Positions 1 to 10,627 of a DNA stretch of 64,000 nt are shown here, in pieces. How positions within the stretch are numbered: the first letter of the stretch is position 1; every line of letters starts with the position of its first letter. The notes under the pieces were generated by a model that saw nothing but the letters and a program-made list of their open reading frames with translations, ran no database searches and had not been told where the DNA came from. Both the position numbers and the translations under genes were made by a program. Source of the DNA: Magnolia sinica (taxonomy: Eukaryota; Streptophyta; Magnoliopsida; Magnoliales; Magnoliaceae); the NCBI RefSeq assembly GCF_029962835.1, contig NC_080590.1, forward strand, positions 69,155,501 through 69,219,500, written 5' to 3'.

Positions 1-2055
1 CAACAACAAAAGAGAGGTGGTATATATGAGATAGGAGTCATACCAGAGCTAAGTGCCAAGCTTGATAACCTGACAAAGAAAGTTGATGCTCTGGTATTGA
101 ATAATGGACCACCACAAACAGCTCAAGTCGAGGCATATGCCACATGTTCCAGTCCTGCCCATCCTATGCAGTCTTGTCCATCTGGTGCAGCATTCCTAGA
201 ACTTCTCTCTGAACAAGTTCATGCTATGAACACTTTTCAAAAATCTGGGAATGATCCTTACTCGAACACATACAACCCAGGGTGGGCTAGACATCCAAAT
301 TTCTCTTGGGCAAAAGGACCACAACAAGGAGGACCATCTGGAAATCCTCCCATGCAACCGCACCTCCAAGTTGGCAGTCAACAACCTCAACAGTTTCCAC
401 AATATCAACAACTACCTACACAATCAAGGAAACCATCTCTTGAGGATACACTCCATCTTTTCATGCAGAGTTCTCTCCAATTCCAAAAAGACACCCAACA
501 AACCTTACTAGCCAACCAGCAAAGCTTACATGCAAATGCACAATCCATTGCCAAGCTGGAAGTACAAATGGGTCAACTAACTGCCACATTGAGTGAGAGA
601 GAGAAGGGCAAGTTCCCTAGCCAACCTGAGGCTAATCCAAAGGGACAATATGAGATTGGCTCTAATTCCAACCAAGGGCAATATCATGAACAGGACAAAT
701 CGATCACTACCCTTAGGTCAGGCAAGCAGATTGATAACAGAATAGAGATGCCTGGGGATGAATCAAATTCTAAAACAGAAGATCAAGATAAAGCAGAGAG
801 TCATACCAATGCATCCAAAGTCCAAAAGCTCTCTGACTCTCCAAGAGCCACTAATGTGCCACCTTATGTGCCCAAAGCACCCTTCCCTCAACGTCTGGCA
901 CCAATAAAGAAAAGAAATAACTTTGATGAAATCTTGGATGTGTTTCAAAAAGTGCAAGTCAACATCCCGTTGCTTGACGCTATCAAGCAAGTCCCCGCTT
1001 ACGCTAAGTTTCTTAAAGATTTATGCACTCAAAAGCGTAAGCAGAATGTTCATAAGAAAGTCTTCCTTGCAGAGCAGCTCAGCTCCATGATTCAACATAA
1101 CACCCCTCCTAAATTTAGGGATCCAGGAGCTCCCACCATTTCTTGCGGCATAGGAGATCATAAGATCGGGAAGGCATTACTTGATTTAGGGGCGAGTGTC
1201 AATTTGTTACCATATTCGGTCTATGAGCAGCTAGGACTTGGTGAGTTGAAACCGACTAAGGTAACATTACAACTAGCCGATAGATCTGTCAAGGTGCCCC
1301 GGGGTGTTATTGAAGATGTGTTAATCCAGGTTGATAAATTTTATTTTCCAGTGGATTTCATAGTTATAGATACTCAGCCTGTCCAGAATCTTCATAGTCA
1401 GATCCCAGTCATTTTGGGTCGTCCATTTTTGGCCACATCTAATGCTATTATCAATTGCAGGAATGGAGTTATGAAATTGTCTTTTGGTAACATGAATATT
1501 AAACTCAATGTTTTTAATGCAGGACAACAATCCTCAGATTTGGATGACATATTTGAAGTGGACATGATCGAGAGCCTTGTGCAGGACTCCTTCCGTACAT
1601 CTTTTGAAGATCCTCTAGAGACCTGCTTAGCACAATCGGGCATGGATTTTGACATTGATAGTCCCATCCATGAAGTCAATGCATTGCTCGACTCTACTCC
1701 TATATTGGAGACTGAAAAATGGAGAGCGAAAGTGGAACCTCTTCATCCCTCTGAGACTCTTCCTGACAGCACAGCTTGTAACTCTGAGAAGACAAAGGCG
1801 AGCAGGCTGCTTAATGTTCTTAGAGCATATAAGGCAGCAATTGAACGGAAGATAATGGAAATACAGGGAGTATGCCCCACGATATGTATGGATCATGCTG
1901 TGGAAATGTCGCGTGAAATGCAAAGGAAGCGTGATCCTAACATGGAAGAAGTTGTTCGAGCAGAAGTCCTTAAATTATTTGACGACAGTGTCAGTTACCT
2001 CATTTCAGATGGCACAGTTCATGAGAACTCACATCACTTGTCTGGGATTGGTTAA
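1..2055 (+). CDS. gag-protease polyprotein (5' end off window), Athila-like
   Basis: The frame is open from base 1, so the true start lies upstream. The codon at 97 is TTG and is not a convincing start. Counting from 97, residues 14-27 form a CCHC-like knuckle whose first Cys is Tyr. A glutamine-rich linker follows (about 85-150). The retropepsin core has DLGAS near residue 362, then PVILGRPFLATSNAIINC. The last ~110 residues match the linker and first RT residues (VVRAEVLKLFDD...YLISDG), after which similarity ends and a stop follows. No internal stop or frameshift is visible over 2 kb, unlike the other gypsy copies here. It would encode capsid and protease for particle assembly, without polymerase. 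Confidence 0.85.
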   Translation, partial: QQQKRGGIYEIGVIPELSAKLDNLTKKVDALVLNNGPPQTAQVEAYATCSSPAHPMQSCPSGAAFLELLSEQVHAMNTFQKSGNDPYSNTYNPGWARHPNFSWAKGPQQGGPSGNPPMQPHLQVGSQQPQQFPQYQQLPTQSRKPSLEDTLHLFMQSSLQFQKDTQQTLLANQQSLHANAQSIAKLEVQMGQLTATLSEREKGKFPSQPEANPKGQYEIGSNSNQGQYHEQDKSITTLRSGKQIDNRIEMPGDESNSKTEDQDKAESHTNASKVQKLSDSPRATNVPPYVPKAPFPQRLAPIKKRNNFDEILDVFQKVQVNIPLLDAIKQVPAYAKFLKDLCTQKRKQNVHKKVFLAEQLSSMIQHNTPPKFRDPGAPTISCGIGDHKIGKALLDLGASVNLLPYSVYEQLGLGELKPTKVTLQLADRSVKVPRGVIEDVLIQVDKFYFPVDFIVIDTQPVQNLHSQIPVILGRPFLATSNAIINCRNGVMKLSFGNMNIKLNVFNAGQQSSDLDDIFEVDMIESLVQDSFRTSFEDPLETCLAQSGMDFDIDSPIHEVNALLDSTPILETEKWRAKVEPLHPSETLPDSTACNSEKTKASRLLNVLRAYKAAIERKIMEIQGVCPTICMDHAVEMSREMQRKRDPNMEEVVRAEVLKLFDDSVSYLISDGTVHENSHHLSGIG

Positions 2056-2932
2056 TCAAGATGTTGAGGTAATTTCTTTGGCGGACCCCGGTTATAAAGA
2101 TTATTTCATTCATGGTCCGTTCTTGTCTGGCTGAAGACGTTAAACTTAGCGCTCATGGGAGGCAACCCAGCCTTTTGCTTTATTGTATTGCTTTTTATTT
2201 CATTCATTTTCAATTTTCTTAGTTAGTTACTTTAATGTTTGTGGGTAACATTACTGCAAACCCTCACGAGACTACAACTCGTCCACTAGGGGTAACCTAG
2301 GGGTTTAAAGGCTTGTTGCATGCGCTAAATGCAATCGAGAGCACCTGCGAAAGTGGTATAGGTAGGATCTTCTTTTGTTTTTCTTTTTGTTATTTTTGCT
2401 TATGTTTATTTCTCTCTTGTGCTAACTTGCTTTTACGTTGAAATTTTTCACAAATTTTGAGAAAGCTTCTTGATTCTCCATCCAGGTATTATCTTTTCAT
2501 CACTCCTCTTTTATTCTCATTGTTCCATGTGCATTGCTTGTTTATTTCTTTTACATCGAGGACAATGTAGATTTTAGGTTGGGGGTGGGAGATTAGGTTA
2601 CCTAATCAGTATTTTCTTGGTCTTGAGGAAAATTTTGTGAAAATTTTAAAATTTTTTCTGGAATTTCTATTGAATTCAAAGTGATTTTGAAGGATAGTTG
2701 TGATTTTACCATTATAAGATACATGACGTTGGTAACTTATGACTCTTGGATTCGGCCATCTGCTTGATTTCACAGTCAATTTTGAATTGTTAATCCATGA
2801 TTAGACGTTGTAAACATTGATTGAGTCATGATTTCACATATCACATCTCGCTTACACATTAAGTTTTCGGTTCGATAACTGAATGATTAACTTGGTAAAA
2901 AGAAGAATTAAAAGGCTAAGTCACAAAATCTT

Positions 2933-2958
2933 TACCATAGGTTTGCTCCCTATAGGTA
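2933..2958 (+). repeat. Hairpin 1 in retrotransposon 3' region
   Basis: The 5' arm TACCATAGG pairs with the 3' arm CCTATAGGTA around the loop TTTGCTC, giving nine base pairs with one bulged A. The outermost pairs are T-A and A-T. The unit recurs about 77 bp downstream with different outer pairs. Confidence 0.7.
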
Positions 2959-3008
2959 TAGCTTTGATTCTCCATAGTTGACTTATAAAAAAGTTGGGCG
3001 ACAAGTTT

Positions 3009-3036
3009 TCGCCATAGGTTTGCTCCCTATAGGCGA
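3009..3036 (+). repeat. Hairpin 2 in retrotransposon 3' region, covarying with hairpin 1
   Basis: The 5' arm TCGCCATAGG pairs with CCTATAGGCGA around the same TTTGCTC loop and with the same bulged A. Compared with hairpin 1, two outer pairs changed from T-A/A-T to C-G/G-C while pairing was kept. This is the pattern expected if RNA structure is selected. Confidence 0.7.
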
Positions 3037-3425
3037 GGATTTGAGTTCCTTGGTGTACTGTTCATAAAGAAAATCAAAGGCTAGTTGAATGGAAAGTTAA
3101 TCTAAAATGCCAGTATTGGTTTCAAGCTTGGTTGTCACGAATTACTAACGATATCATGAAAATTGACAATTGATTGTAAGTCGAGATTACACTTTACACT
3201 CATGGAACTCAATGTTTAGGAATGTTATAATTAATGGATTAATATGTTGAACTTGATTATGAAGTTTACTGAGAGCTTGATTCCAAGAGAAAAATTCCAC
3301 ACACCAATCATGAATCTTAGAATTTTCACATCTCAGCTATCTGTTCACAAGTCACTTGAGTTTATAGGAATCATCTTTTATTTCTAAAATTATTTTTCGC
3401 ATATTTTGCTCGGGACTAGCAAAAT

Positions 3426-3440
3426 GCTGGTTGGGGGTTG
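3426..3440 (+). promoter_or_regulatory. Polypurine-like tract before 3' LTR
   Basis: A G-rich run (TGGTTGGGGG) lies immediately 5' of the LTR start. It matches in position the tracts before the LTRs at 22889 (minus) and 34791 (plus). In the family this tract primes plus-strand DNA synthesis. Confidence 0.6.
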
Positions 3441-3846
3441 TGATCAGGGTCAAATATTGCATATCAGACCCCAGTAATTACCAGATTTTATGTATATGAT
3501 AATGCTTAATGGAGTATTTTAATTGTATTTTTATTACAGGATAAAGTCAGGAGCGTTAATTGAAAATTGGTGTTAAAGGCATGGATTTCATGATCCAAAG
3601 TCTCCAGAGCACGGGGTGGACTCCAGGGAACCAATAATGAAGACTTTACACGTCTGGGATCTGAGGAAAGCAAGCCAAAGGGGCCCGAAAAGGGTCCAGA
3701 ATGCAAGATCACATGGTTCCCACTATCCGATCAGTTCGAAACTTCATACATGAGATGAGGGCCGTAAATTAACCGTACATATTAAATTTCAGCCATTGAA
3801 GATCGCGGGAAGTGGTCCAACGGACAGATCAGCCCATTAATCTTCA

Positions 3847-4722
3847 CCTTGGGGCCCACCTGATATTTGGAACTGCCTCAAACTTGGAGCTGATGGTTGA
3901 AAATAGATGACAAATAGGATGGACGGATTGGATTTCTCGTAAACATCACGGTGAGCCCTGTGTAAGAGATGTGTACACAGTGCACAGGTGCATCGGCTGC
4001 GCACCAAACGGACGAGCGTCGGTCAGCAGCGCTGACCCGACTTCGTCTTTGGAAAACGGAAGTTTCCGTTTCCAGCGTCCGCGGAACCGACCGCTGTCAT
4101 CGGTTGTGGGGCCCACCTAGTGTCCAAATGGACAATCCGAACCGTCCATCCGCTTCCCGGGGCCGATATCATCATCGCCTAGATGTCCGTTTGGTTCCAT
4201 GCATGTGTACGGACGTTGATCGCTGAAAAAACGCAAAACGGACGGTGAGTTCAAAACTCCGTGGGCTGCACCAAATTCACCCCAAAACCAGTCAATTCCT
4301 ACTGATTTTTCGAGCTGAAACCAATGGACGACGTGGATTCCTGTGAAAAGTCCAGGAATAGGCCCCACCATCATCGCAGCGTCGGTTTGGCGTCCGCGTA
4401 ACGGACGACCGCTGGCCGTTTTTGCGAAGGATTGTGGGCCCCGTACGTCACCCGTACGGCCGATCCGAGCCGTCCATCGTGTAGAGGGCTTCGAGATCTT
4501 CAAAACTATGCTGATATTCCACTCCCATGGGGACACACATGTGCGGTACAGAGGCCACAAAAGGGCTACCTGGCGACGTTCAAAACTGATTTTTTTTGTA
4601 TTTTCTTCTCTGGGCCGCGATAATGAACCTTCAAAACCACCCATTCTTGACTGAAATTTCGTTCTGAATCCAATGGATGGGGTGGATTTTCCAGAAAACA
4701 CCTCTGTGGGGCCCACCGATCA
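3847..4722 (+). promoter_or_regulatory. U3 boxes GGGGCCCACC (TCP-like sites) and ACGGAC repeats
   Basis: GGGGCCCACC or its complement occurs near 3850, 4108, 4361 and 4708, upstream of the TATA box. GTGGGGCCCAC fits the published binding consensus of class I TCP factors (GTGGGNCCCAC). Function is inferred from position and consensus only. Confidence 0.45.
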
Positions 4723-4788
4723 CGGCTGCGAAAAATTACACTTCGAGTCCTTCTACGACTCCGCCACCGATTCCAACCATCCAGCAGC

Positions 4789-4794
4789 TATAAA
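4789..4794 (+). promoter_or_regulatory. TATA box of LTR promoter
   Basis: TATAAA followed by GGGGGAG; an A/G-rich leader (AGAGAAGAAAG...) begins about 55 bp downstream. This sets U3 at about 1.35 kb. Confidence 0.6.
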
Positions 4795-5619
4795 GGGGGA
4801 GTTTTGGACGTGGGAAAGGCATTCAGAACCAGAGGATTCCAGATCTGAAGCAAGGGAGAGAAGAAATAGAAGAAAGAGAAGAAAGAAAAGAGAGAGAGAT
4901 TGTTTGGTTTGTCGTTTTTTTTATGAATTTTATTTAATATTTTTTTATGGATTTTATGGGTCACTAATCTCTCAGCTAGGGCTGAGATGAAGCCCCTAAT
5001 TTGATTAGCTCTTGTATTGGTTGATTTACTTTGAATATTAATTAATTTGTCTCTTTCTCTAAGTGGGCTTTATGGGTTTAAATTCTATACTTCTCCATCT
5101 ATGAACTTGACCAAAGTATATATATGGATGTTGTTTGGATGCTTATTATAGGTGCTTGTGTCTGAGCAAGAACCGGTTTCCTATAGAGGAAGAAACAAGG
5201 TGCTTTAATGAATGTACATTCCATGTACCCGACCAAGGACATGGGATATATCATTCATGGCATTGCTTAAAGGAATTAGACAGTCTGTATGCCCGATTAA
5301 GGACACAGATTGTGCTTTCTCTATTTAAGTGGTATCAATCTAGATCAAGGTGAATCAACAGACAAAACAAGGGTTAGGATAATTAGGGGTGGATTCGAAA
5401 GTCCTAGTGCCCTCTCTCTGATTGAATTTTCTTCCCTGTTCTTAATTAATTATTTTTCATAAAATTGTGCTTAGTAATTCATTCCATTATTTGTTGGATT
5501 AGTTAAGGAGAATCATAGATTTGAATTGTGACGACCAGTCCTCGTGGGAACGATCTCGTAATACGTACCGTATCTACATCTGATTCGTATACTTGCGAGT
5601 TTAAAAATCATTTAAATCA

Positions 5620-7014
5620 TGTTGGTTTAAATAAAACATCACATATGACAATGATGAATCCTAGATTAGTAATCATGGCAAGCACAAATCATTTTTAAAT
5701 GCTCATTCAAACATTTCGACAAACACAGGGGATGCATCTTTTACTCATCACAGTTCATAGGTGTATATCATATAAAAATCGACGTATTTAAGACAATACG
5801 GTTGCAATCAAGTCAGACATAAATTATTAGCTAACATGAAAGCATTGATAAACTGTAACCTAAGCATTTATAGTCCGCACCTTTCGTCAGGATGCTCGAC
5901 TCGGACTCGGTCTAAATTCTACGTTTATGAAAATGGAACGTCGGGCACCTAAATGACAAAACGGGTTAGTTAGGTTGACGAACAACTATCCTGGATCTCT
6001 ACAACGATATTAGGGTTAGGATTTCTTACCCAAAATCGTAACCGAAAAAGATTTGGTAGTGCAATGGGGTGGAGATTTGGTGCGTGGATTCGTGGGAGAG
6101 GATTCCTAGAGCGATCTCCCAAAATCTCTCTTCTCTCTTTCCTCTTTTCTCCTCTTTTCTCCTCTCTCACCCTTAGGTTTTTTGTAAAATTAGTATATGG
6201 GAGTGAGGGAGAGAAATAAGGGTTATTTATAAGCCCAGAAGTGATGCAAATGGCCCCAAGGCCACTTTATACATAGTTTATACCCTTTGGGCGGCTGTTT
6301 CTGATGAACAGGGCTCATAGGGAGGCCCACAACTCATCTACGTCATAGGGTACGTTCCCTAACAATGGATCCATGCCAAGACATGATTTTGGTGCGATCG
6401 GATAAGCCGATCAACCATGGAGAACCTGTATCAGATTAACGGTCGTACTTACTCAATCGGGGCCATTATTATACAGATATGTGCAGCGAAATTTCCTTTC
6501 CCCATGGGTGAAGTTTAGTCATAAATTAACATTCCAAAATCTTCAATTTCGCATGAGAGCGAACGGCCCAATTCGCTTAAGTTTTGGTTCATTTTCTAAA
6601 GGTATTCGCATTTCTCATGCACTTCACTCATGGTTCAAGTTGGGCATTTCTGGACACTATCTGGGCTTGATTCCCATGACAGTTGTCAAGCCCAGCAATA
6701 CGGACATAGTCCTATAGTTTCACGGTCATCGGACCCTCAACGTGCAGTCTAGGTCCGATACGGGGTTTCAATGTACTCTCGAGAGCGACATGCTCTTGGA
6801 ATTTCTCCTAGGTCTTAAGATGACATTGAGTCAGTGGTATTAATGGTTTTTGGCCTTCTCATTTGTAAAAATAGTGGCCCAAGCTTAATCCACTGATTAT
6901 TTAGTTTATTACTTAACTAAATTCTGCCTAAATTATATGACAGGATGTGGTCCTCGGGTAGTTCTGCCTGAGGTGGTACTTGGGTCCTTGTACAGATTTT
7001 TTCGAGATGTTACA
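5620..7014 (-). repeat. LTR-like block, minus strand, unclassified
   Basis: On the minus strand the block starts TGTAACATCTCG (7014), has a TATAAATAA at 6231-6223 followed by a pyrimidine-poor leader, and could end at CCAACA (5620). No matching 5-bp duplication is seen (AATCA on the left, CATTG on the right). It may therefore be a truncated LTR rather than a clean solo LTR. It sits exactly between the Athila-like LTR and the broken end of the Tat element. I see no coding in it. Confidence 0.45.
6223..6231 (-). promoter_or_regulatory. TATA box in minus-strand LTR-like block
   Basis: TTATTTATA on the plus strand reads TATAAATAA on the minus strand and is flanked by GC-rich sequence. It is the only strong TATA in the block and supports its minus orientation. 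Confidence 0.5.
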
Positions 7015-7413
7015 CATTGGGCGAGTGGGAAGTGCCAGTGGTGGAGCTTAGGAATATAAGGACTCGGGTGCCTACCCTATTCACCATTCCAGGTCGGACC
7101 CGAACAATCCCTTTGCAACACTCCTGTGCTTGTTGTAGTCTAATTAGTGTTCTAACTTCATTTTTGCAGACTTCCCAAGGGGCCAGCCTCTCCTCTCCTC
7201 GGATCAAAAGAATCAAATCGCCAAGGCTAGGTCACGTTCAGAGGATCTGTGCTCCTGATCGATCTTGATTACAGCGAACAACCGTTATCAGTTCGGGCTT
7301 TGCAGGCTCAAGCCGCTCCCCACCTCATTCATTAAGTGCCTCTTTACTTTTTTACTTTGCTGATGTTGGAGATCTTGCAACTCGGGCATTAACTCACTAT
7401 TGCATATGCAGGC

Positions 7414-8761
7414 ATGGCCGAGGCCTCCGGATCTCGGAAAAGAAAAGCCCCCCATCTATCAAAGAGATGCTGAGATTCGAACCGCGGACAAAGACGATGA
7501 GTTCAAAAAGGCAAGCAACTCCTCGCGGTGAGGACCCCTTGACCCCGATTTCTGTTGCCGCTGCTCTAGCTCCTACTGTTGTGGCTTCAAATTTTATCTT
7601 TGCAGCTCTAATTTCTGTTGCTGCAGCATTAACACTTCCAACCAACACTACAATCGGGGCCACGACCGATAATGTCCCAGCTCCGATTCCTCCTCCTGTC
7701 GTCGCCCCTCATGCCTCAGAGGCACCTGTACCAGCCCTCGAACCCTGCATAGCCATCCTGTCTTCCCTTGAACGGGAGGAAGCCTTCGGATCACCGATGC
7801 GATGCTCTCTCTTCCCGAAGTCGAAGATGATCACAGGGCCGAGGCCTAAGCTTTAGCGGGCAGCGGGACTGGGGAGGGGGGAGCGATAGGGTCTGCTTGG
7901 GTCGGAACCAGTGGAGACAGAATTTCACTAGGCTATCATATGTCGGGCTTAGTTCGGTAGGCTGCGAAGCATGCTCAGAGGAGGAGATCGCTACCCTCAT
8001 TAACAAGTCAAACGAGTCCTTCATGAATGACATAGCCTCTGTCTTCTATAGGATATTTTTACTAACCTTTCTTACCTTGATTCTTTCCTCGTTGACTTTA
8101 TATGCTTATATTCTTGTTTTGATTAAATCCATCCCGAGGCTCTTGACCTGATGACTCGGGTGAGGTTGAGAGAGATCACATAAAAGGACAAGGACATAGC
8201 CGCTCTTAGGGGCGAAGTCGGGACTCTCCAAGACGAGGCTGCAGTCCTTCGAGTAGAGCAGGTGGAGCTGCACGAGCTGCTGGATGATGGAAAGGCAGAG
8301 AGTTACAGCTCTAGGGGGTCGTCAACGACCTTTAGACACGTTACACTGCTACTGCAGCTGAGCTGACGGGAGCCAGGGCTCGCACCAACTCACTCACGAA
8401 GGACAATGCCCGACTGGGGGATGTACTAGAGCGGGCTAAGGCTGAGGCGGCGGAAGAGTTGAGCCGAGCGGTAGCAAAGGCAAAGGAGGCTCAGCAGGTT
8501 GAGGAGGAGGCTTCCCTGACATCAGTAGTGGCCGCTGCATTGGATGTGTTCAAGACCTCGAAGGAGAGGACCGCCGAGGCCAACAAGTTCTACAACTGCG
8601 GCTTCAACGCTTGCATCAATGTGATCCAAGAGCTCTACCCGGATCTTAACCTTGAGTCTCTCACCTCCGAGGATGCAGGGGAGAGACCAGTTGATCGGTT
8701 GAGAACGTCTCCCCAGGCCCGATTGCTAGCCCTCAGCTCCCTCCAACTGACTAGCATTTGA
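7414..8761 (+). pseudogene. Antisense coding relic of the Tat element (coiled-coil protein)
   Basis: This lies on the strand opposite to gag-pol, between pol and the lost 3' LTR. An ATG at 7414 begins MAEASGSRKRK, followed by Pro/Ala-rich sequence, a segment ending NKSNESFMNDIASVFYR (about 7955-8050), then after an AT-rich intron-like gap a coiled-coil region (LRGEVGTLQDEAAVLRVEQ, about 8196-8255). The last part, 8370-8761, is Ala/Glu/Lys-rich and ends with FYNCGFNACINVIQELYPDLNLESL. Stops and frameshifts interrupt it. Antisense ORFs at this place are known in some Tat elements such as Grande; whether this is the same family is inference. It is not related to replication enzymes by any motif I can see. 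Confidence 0.5.
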
Positions 8762-9349
8762 TACCCCCTTTCTCTTTTAACTCTTTAAACGATAGTTTTT
8801 TTTATGGATAATTTTGTGGATTATCTTTTTAACCCTCTGGAGAGGGCACGATATAACATGATTGATTTGTTGAATGATGATTGTTAGATGTTAAGTTGTT
8901 GATTGATAAGCCGACTCCTTAGTAGGTCGGCCCATCCTAGGGCTATCTTCCCATACCTAGGAACCCCTTGGCTATTTCATAAAATCTTGTAGTGTTAAAA
9001 TTGTAAGGATCGATCCCTTGAGGGGCCAACACCCCCCCCCCCCCCCCCCCCCTCTAAATAGCGAGCAATCATTTTTGTAGATCCATTGGTCATACGACGA
9101 GCCGACCCCTTCATCAAGGGATCAGGTCATCCATAAGCTTTTCCCCTACATATGAGGGGATCCCTTGACAAATTTTCATGGGTTAAAGTACTAACCCCTT
9201 CTTTAAGGAATCAGTCCGTTGTCAGCCCCTGAGAGGTGACTTTTTTTCATTTGTCGACAAGTCGTGCAAGTAGATTATGTAGAAACATAGATTTTATTGA
9301 AAACCTTAAGAGGCTAGCCACTCCAAGATGTACACTTATTGGGGGCCTT
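8762..9349 (-). other. Untranslated stretch between integrase and antisense relic
   Basis: No coding is seen. It holds a run of 21 C (9032-9052) and repeated phrases such as 'cgacccctt' with 'atcaggtc/atcagtcc', which suggests local duplication. Confidence 0.5.
9032..9052. repeat. Poly(C) tract, 21 C
   Basis: An uninterrupted C run (G on the coding strand of the Tat element). Its exact length is likely unreliable in any assembly. Confidence 0.9.
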
Positions 9350-10603
9350 CAGCAAGGGTAGTAGATTTTCAGGTGCTCGGCATTCCGGGGGTGGGGGAGC
9401 TGATGCCCTTCGAGATCCTCCAAGTGGTAGGAGTCTAGCTTAGTTGATCGGACCACATGGTAGGGCCCCTCCCAATTGGGTCCAAGTACCCCTGCCCCTG
9501 GCTCTATAGTGTTCTAGAAAACTCAGCGGAGGACCAAGTCACCTAGTCGGAATCGCCGAGTCTTGATGTTAGAGTTGTAGAATCGTGCCACCTACTGATG
9601 CCGAGCAGCAACTCGAGGTCCAGAGACATCTCTAGCTTCCTCGAGTAGGTCCAGATTGGCTACAATCTACTTGACATTCTAATCTTCCTGATAATTCCTG
9701 ACCTGAGCTTTAGGGAGACCAACCTCGGCTGGCATCATTGCTTCAAAACCGTAAGATAGTGAAAATGGGGTTTCCCTATTAAATGACTGAACCGTAGTCC
9801 TATAGGCCCAAAGGACAAATGGGAGTTCCTTGGACCAGCTGCCTTTCGCTTTCTCCAACTTTGTTTTGAGATGGTGTTTGATAACTTGTTTATTGCCTCT
9901 ACTTGTCCATTGGATTGTGGGTGCCGAGGCGAGGAATAGGCATTTGAAATGTCGAGTCCCCGACACATGCCTCGGAACTTATCGTTGTCGAACTGTTTGC
10001 CGTTATCGAAAACGAGGGTGCGCTGGATTCCAAACCGATAGATGATGTTCTTCTAAATAAAATCGACCACCTTCTGCTTCGTGATTTTTGCAACAGGCTC
10101 GGCTTCAGCCCACTTGGTAATGTAGTGGACTGCAACAATAGCAAACTTGACCTGTCCTTTCCCCGTTGGCAGAGGTCCGATGATGTCGATTCCCCATTGG
10201 GCGAACGGCCATGGCTTGCTAATGGGGGTCATCTCTTCTGCAAGTTGCCTCAGCACAGTCGCATATCGCTGACACTTATTGGACCTCTGGACATAGTTCT
10301 TCGAGTCCTCCCTAATAGTCGGCCAGAAATATCCTTAATGGAGTATCTTCAGAGCCAGGGCCCGATCACCGGAATGATTTCGTAGATGCCTTCATGAATC
10401 TCCCGAATCACATAGTTTGGTTCATCGGTTCGGAGACACCTAAGGTAGGGTTGTGAATGCTCCTTCTTGTACAAGATCCCATCTAAGACTATATATCGTG
10501 CAGCTCTGATCCTTAGACATCTTACCTCCAGCCTGTCCGAGGGGACCTCACCAGATGTGAGGTAATTGTAAATTGGATCCATCCAACTTGGTGTGACTTC
10601 CAC
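9350..10603 (-). pseudogene. Integrase of the Tat element
   Basis: Minus-strand fragments in order: the zinc-binding region (10603-10349, with LYKKEHSQPYLRCL); the core with WGIDIIGPLP (first catalytic Asp) and YITKWAEAEPV (10256-10053); then NGQVEAINK carrying the catalytic Glu and LPFVLWAYRTT (9968-9679). A C-terminal part includes RRFRLGDLVLR and LGPNWEGPY. The frame ends near 9350. At least three frame changes or stops separate the pieces, so it cannot make an active enzyme. Integrase inserts the cDNA copy into chromosomes. Confidence 0.85.
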
Positions 10604-10627
10604 CGGGTTGACCGTTTCTTGATCCGT

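Larger units (their letters stand above)
2056..3440 (+). other. Non-coding 3' region of the Athila-like element
   Basis: No coding is recognisable. The stretch resembles the 3' region of the related element at 33682-34790: both contain the phrase 'gaggacaatgtagatttta' followed by a G-rich run (here about 2560-2590). It carries two near-identical hairpins (2933-2958 and 3009-3036) and ends in the purine-rich tract next to the LTR. Confidence 0.7.
1..5610 (+). mobile_element. Athila-like Ty3/gypsy element, 3' part, RT/RNase H/integrase deleted
   Basis: The left edge of the window cuts this element. What remains is gag-protease coding, about 1.4 kb of untranslated DNA, a purine-rich tract and one LTR. 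The protease region carries the DLGAS retropepsin motif and closely resembles that of the plus element at 25128-36068, which has an Asp-tRNA-type primer site. This places it in the Athila-like group of Ty3/gypsy (inference from residues). The coding frame stops soon after the first RT residues, and no RNase H or integrase follows, so the element depends on others for movement. The 5' LTR and primer site lie outside the window, so target duplications cannot be tested. Confidence 0.85.
3441..5610 (+). repeat. 3' LTR of the Athila-like element
   Basis: The start (TGATCAGGGTCAAATATTGC) aligns with LTR starts at 34791 and, reversed, at 22889. The end is put at the CA after 'gcgagtttaaaaat' near 5610, following the family phrase about brightly conserved 'gtgggaacgat...gtaatacgta'. 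The length is about 2.17 kb. U3 runs to a TATAAA at 4789. It holds several GGGGCCCACC-type boxes and ACGGAC repeats. Apparent ORFs inside, including a 199-codon minus frame at 4117-4716, show no protein-like features. The 3' boundary is less certain than the 5' one. Confidence 0.75.

Noticed and set aside
4117-4716. 199-codon minus frame in the first LTR
   Set aside because: It lies wholly in U3, has no motif, and follows the GGGGCCCACC and ACGGAC repeats; better explained as GC-rich non-coding DNA.
5620-7014. Clean solo LTR with target duplication
   Set aside because: The LTR-like start and TATA are present, but flanking bases (AATCA, CATTG) do not match, so I report only an LTR-like block.
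7467-7856. 129-codon Pro/Ala-rich frame as a stand-alone gene
   Set aside because: It fits better as part of the antisense coding relic of the Tat element, read partly out of frame.
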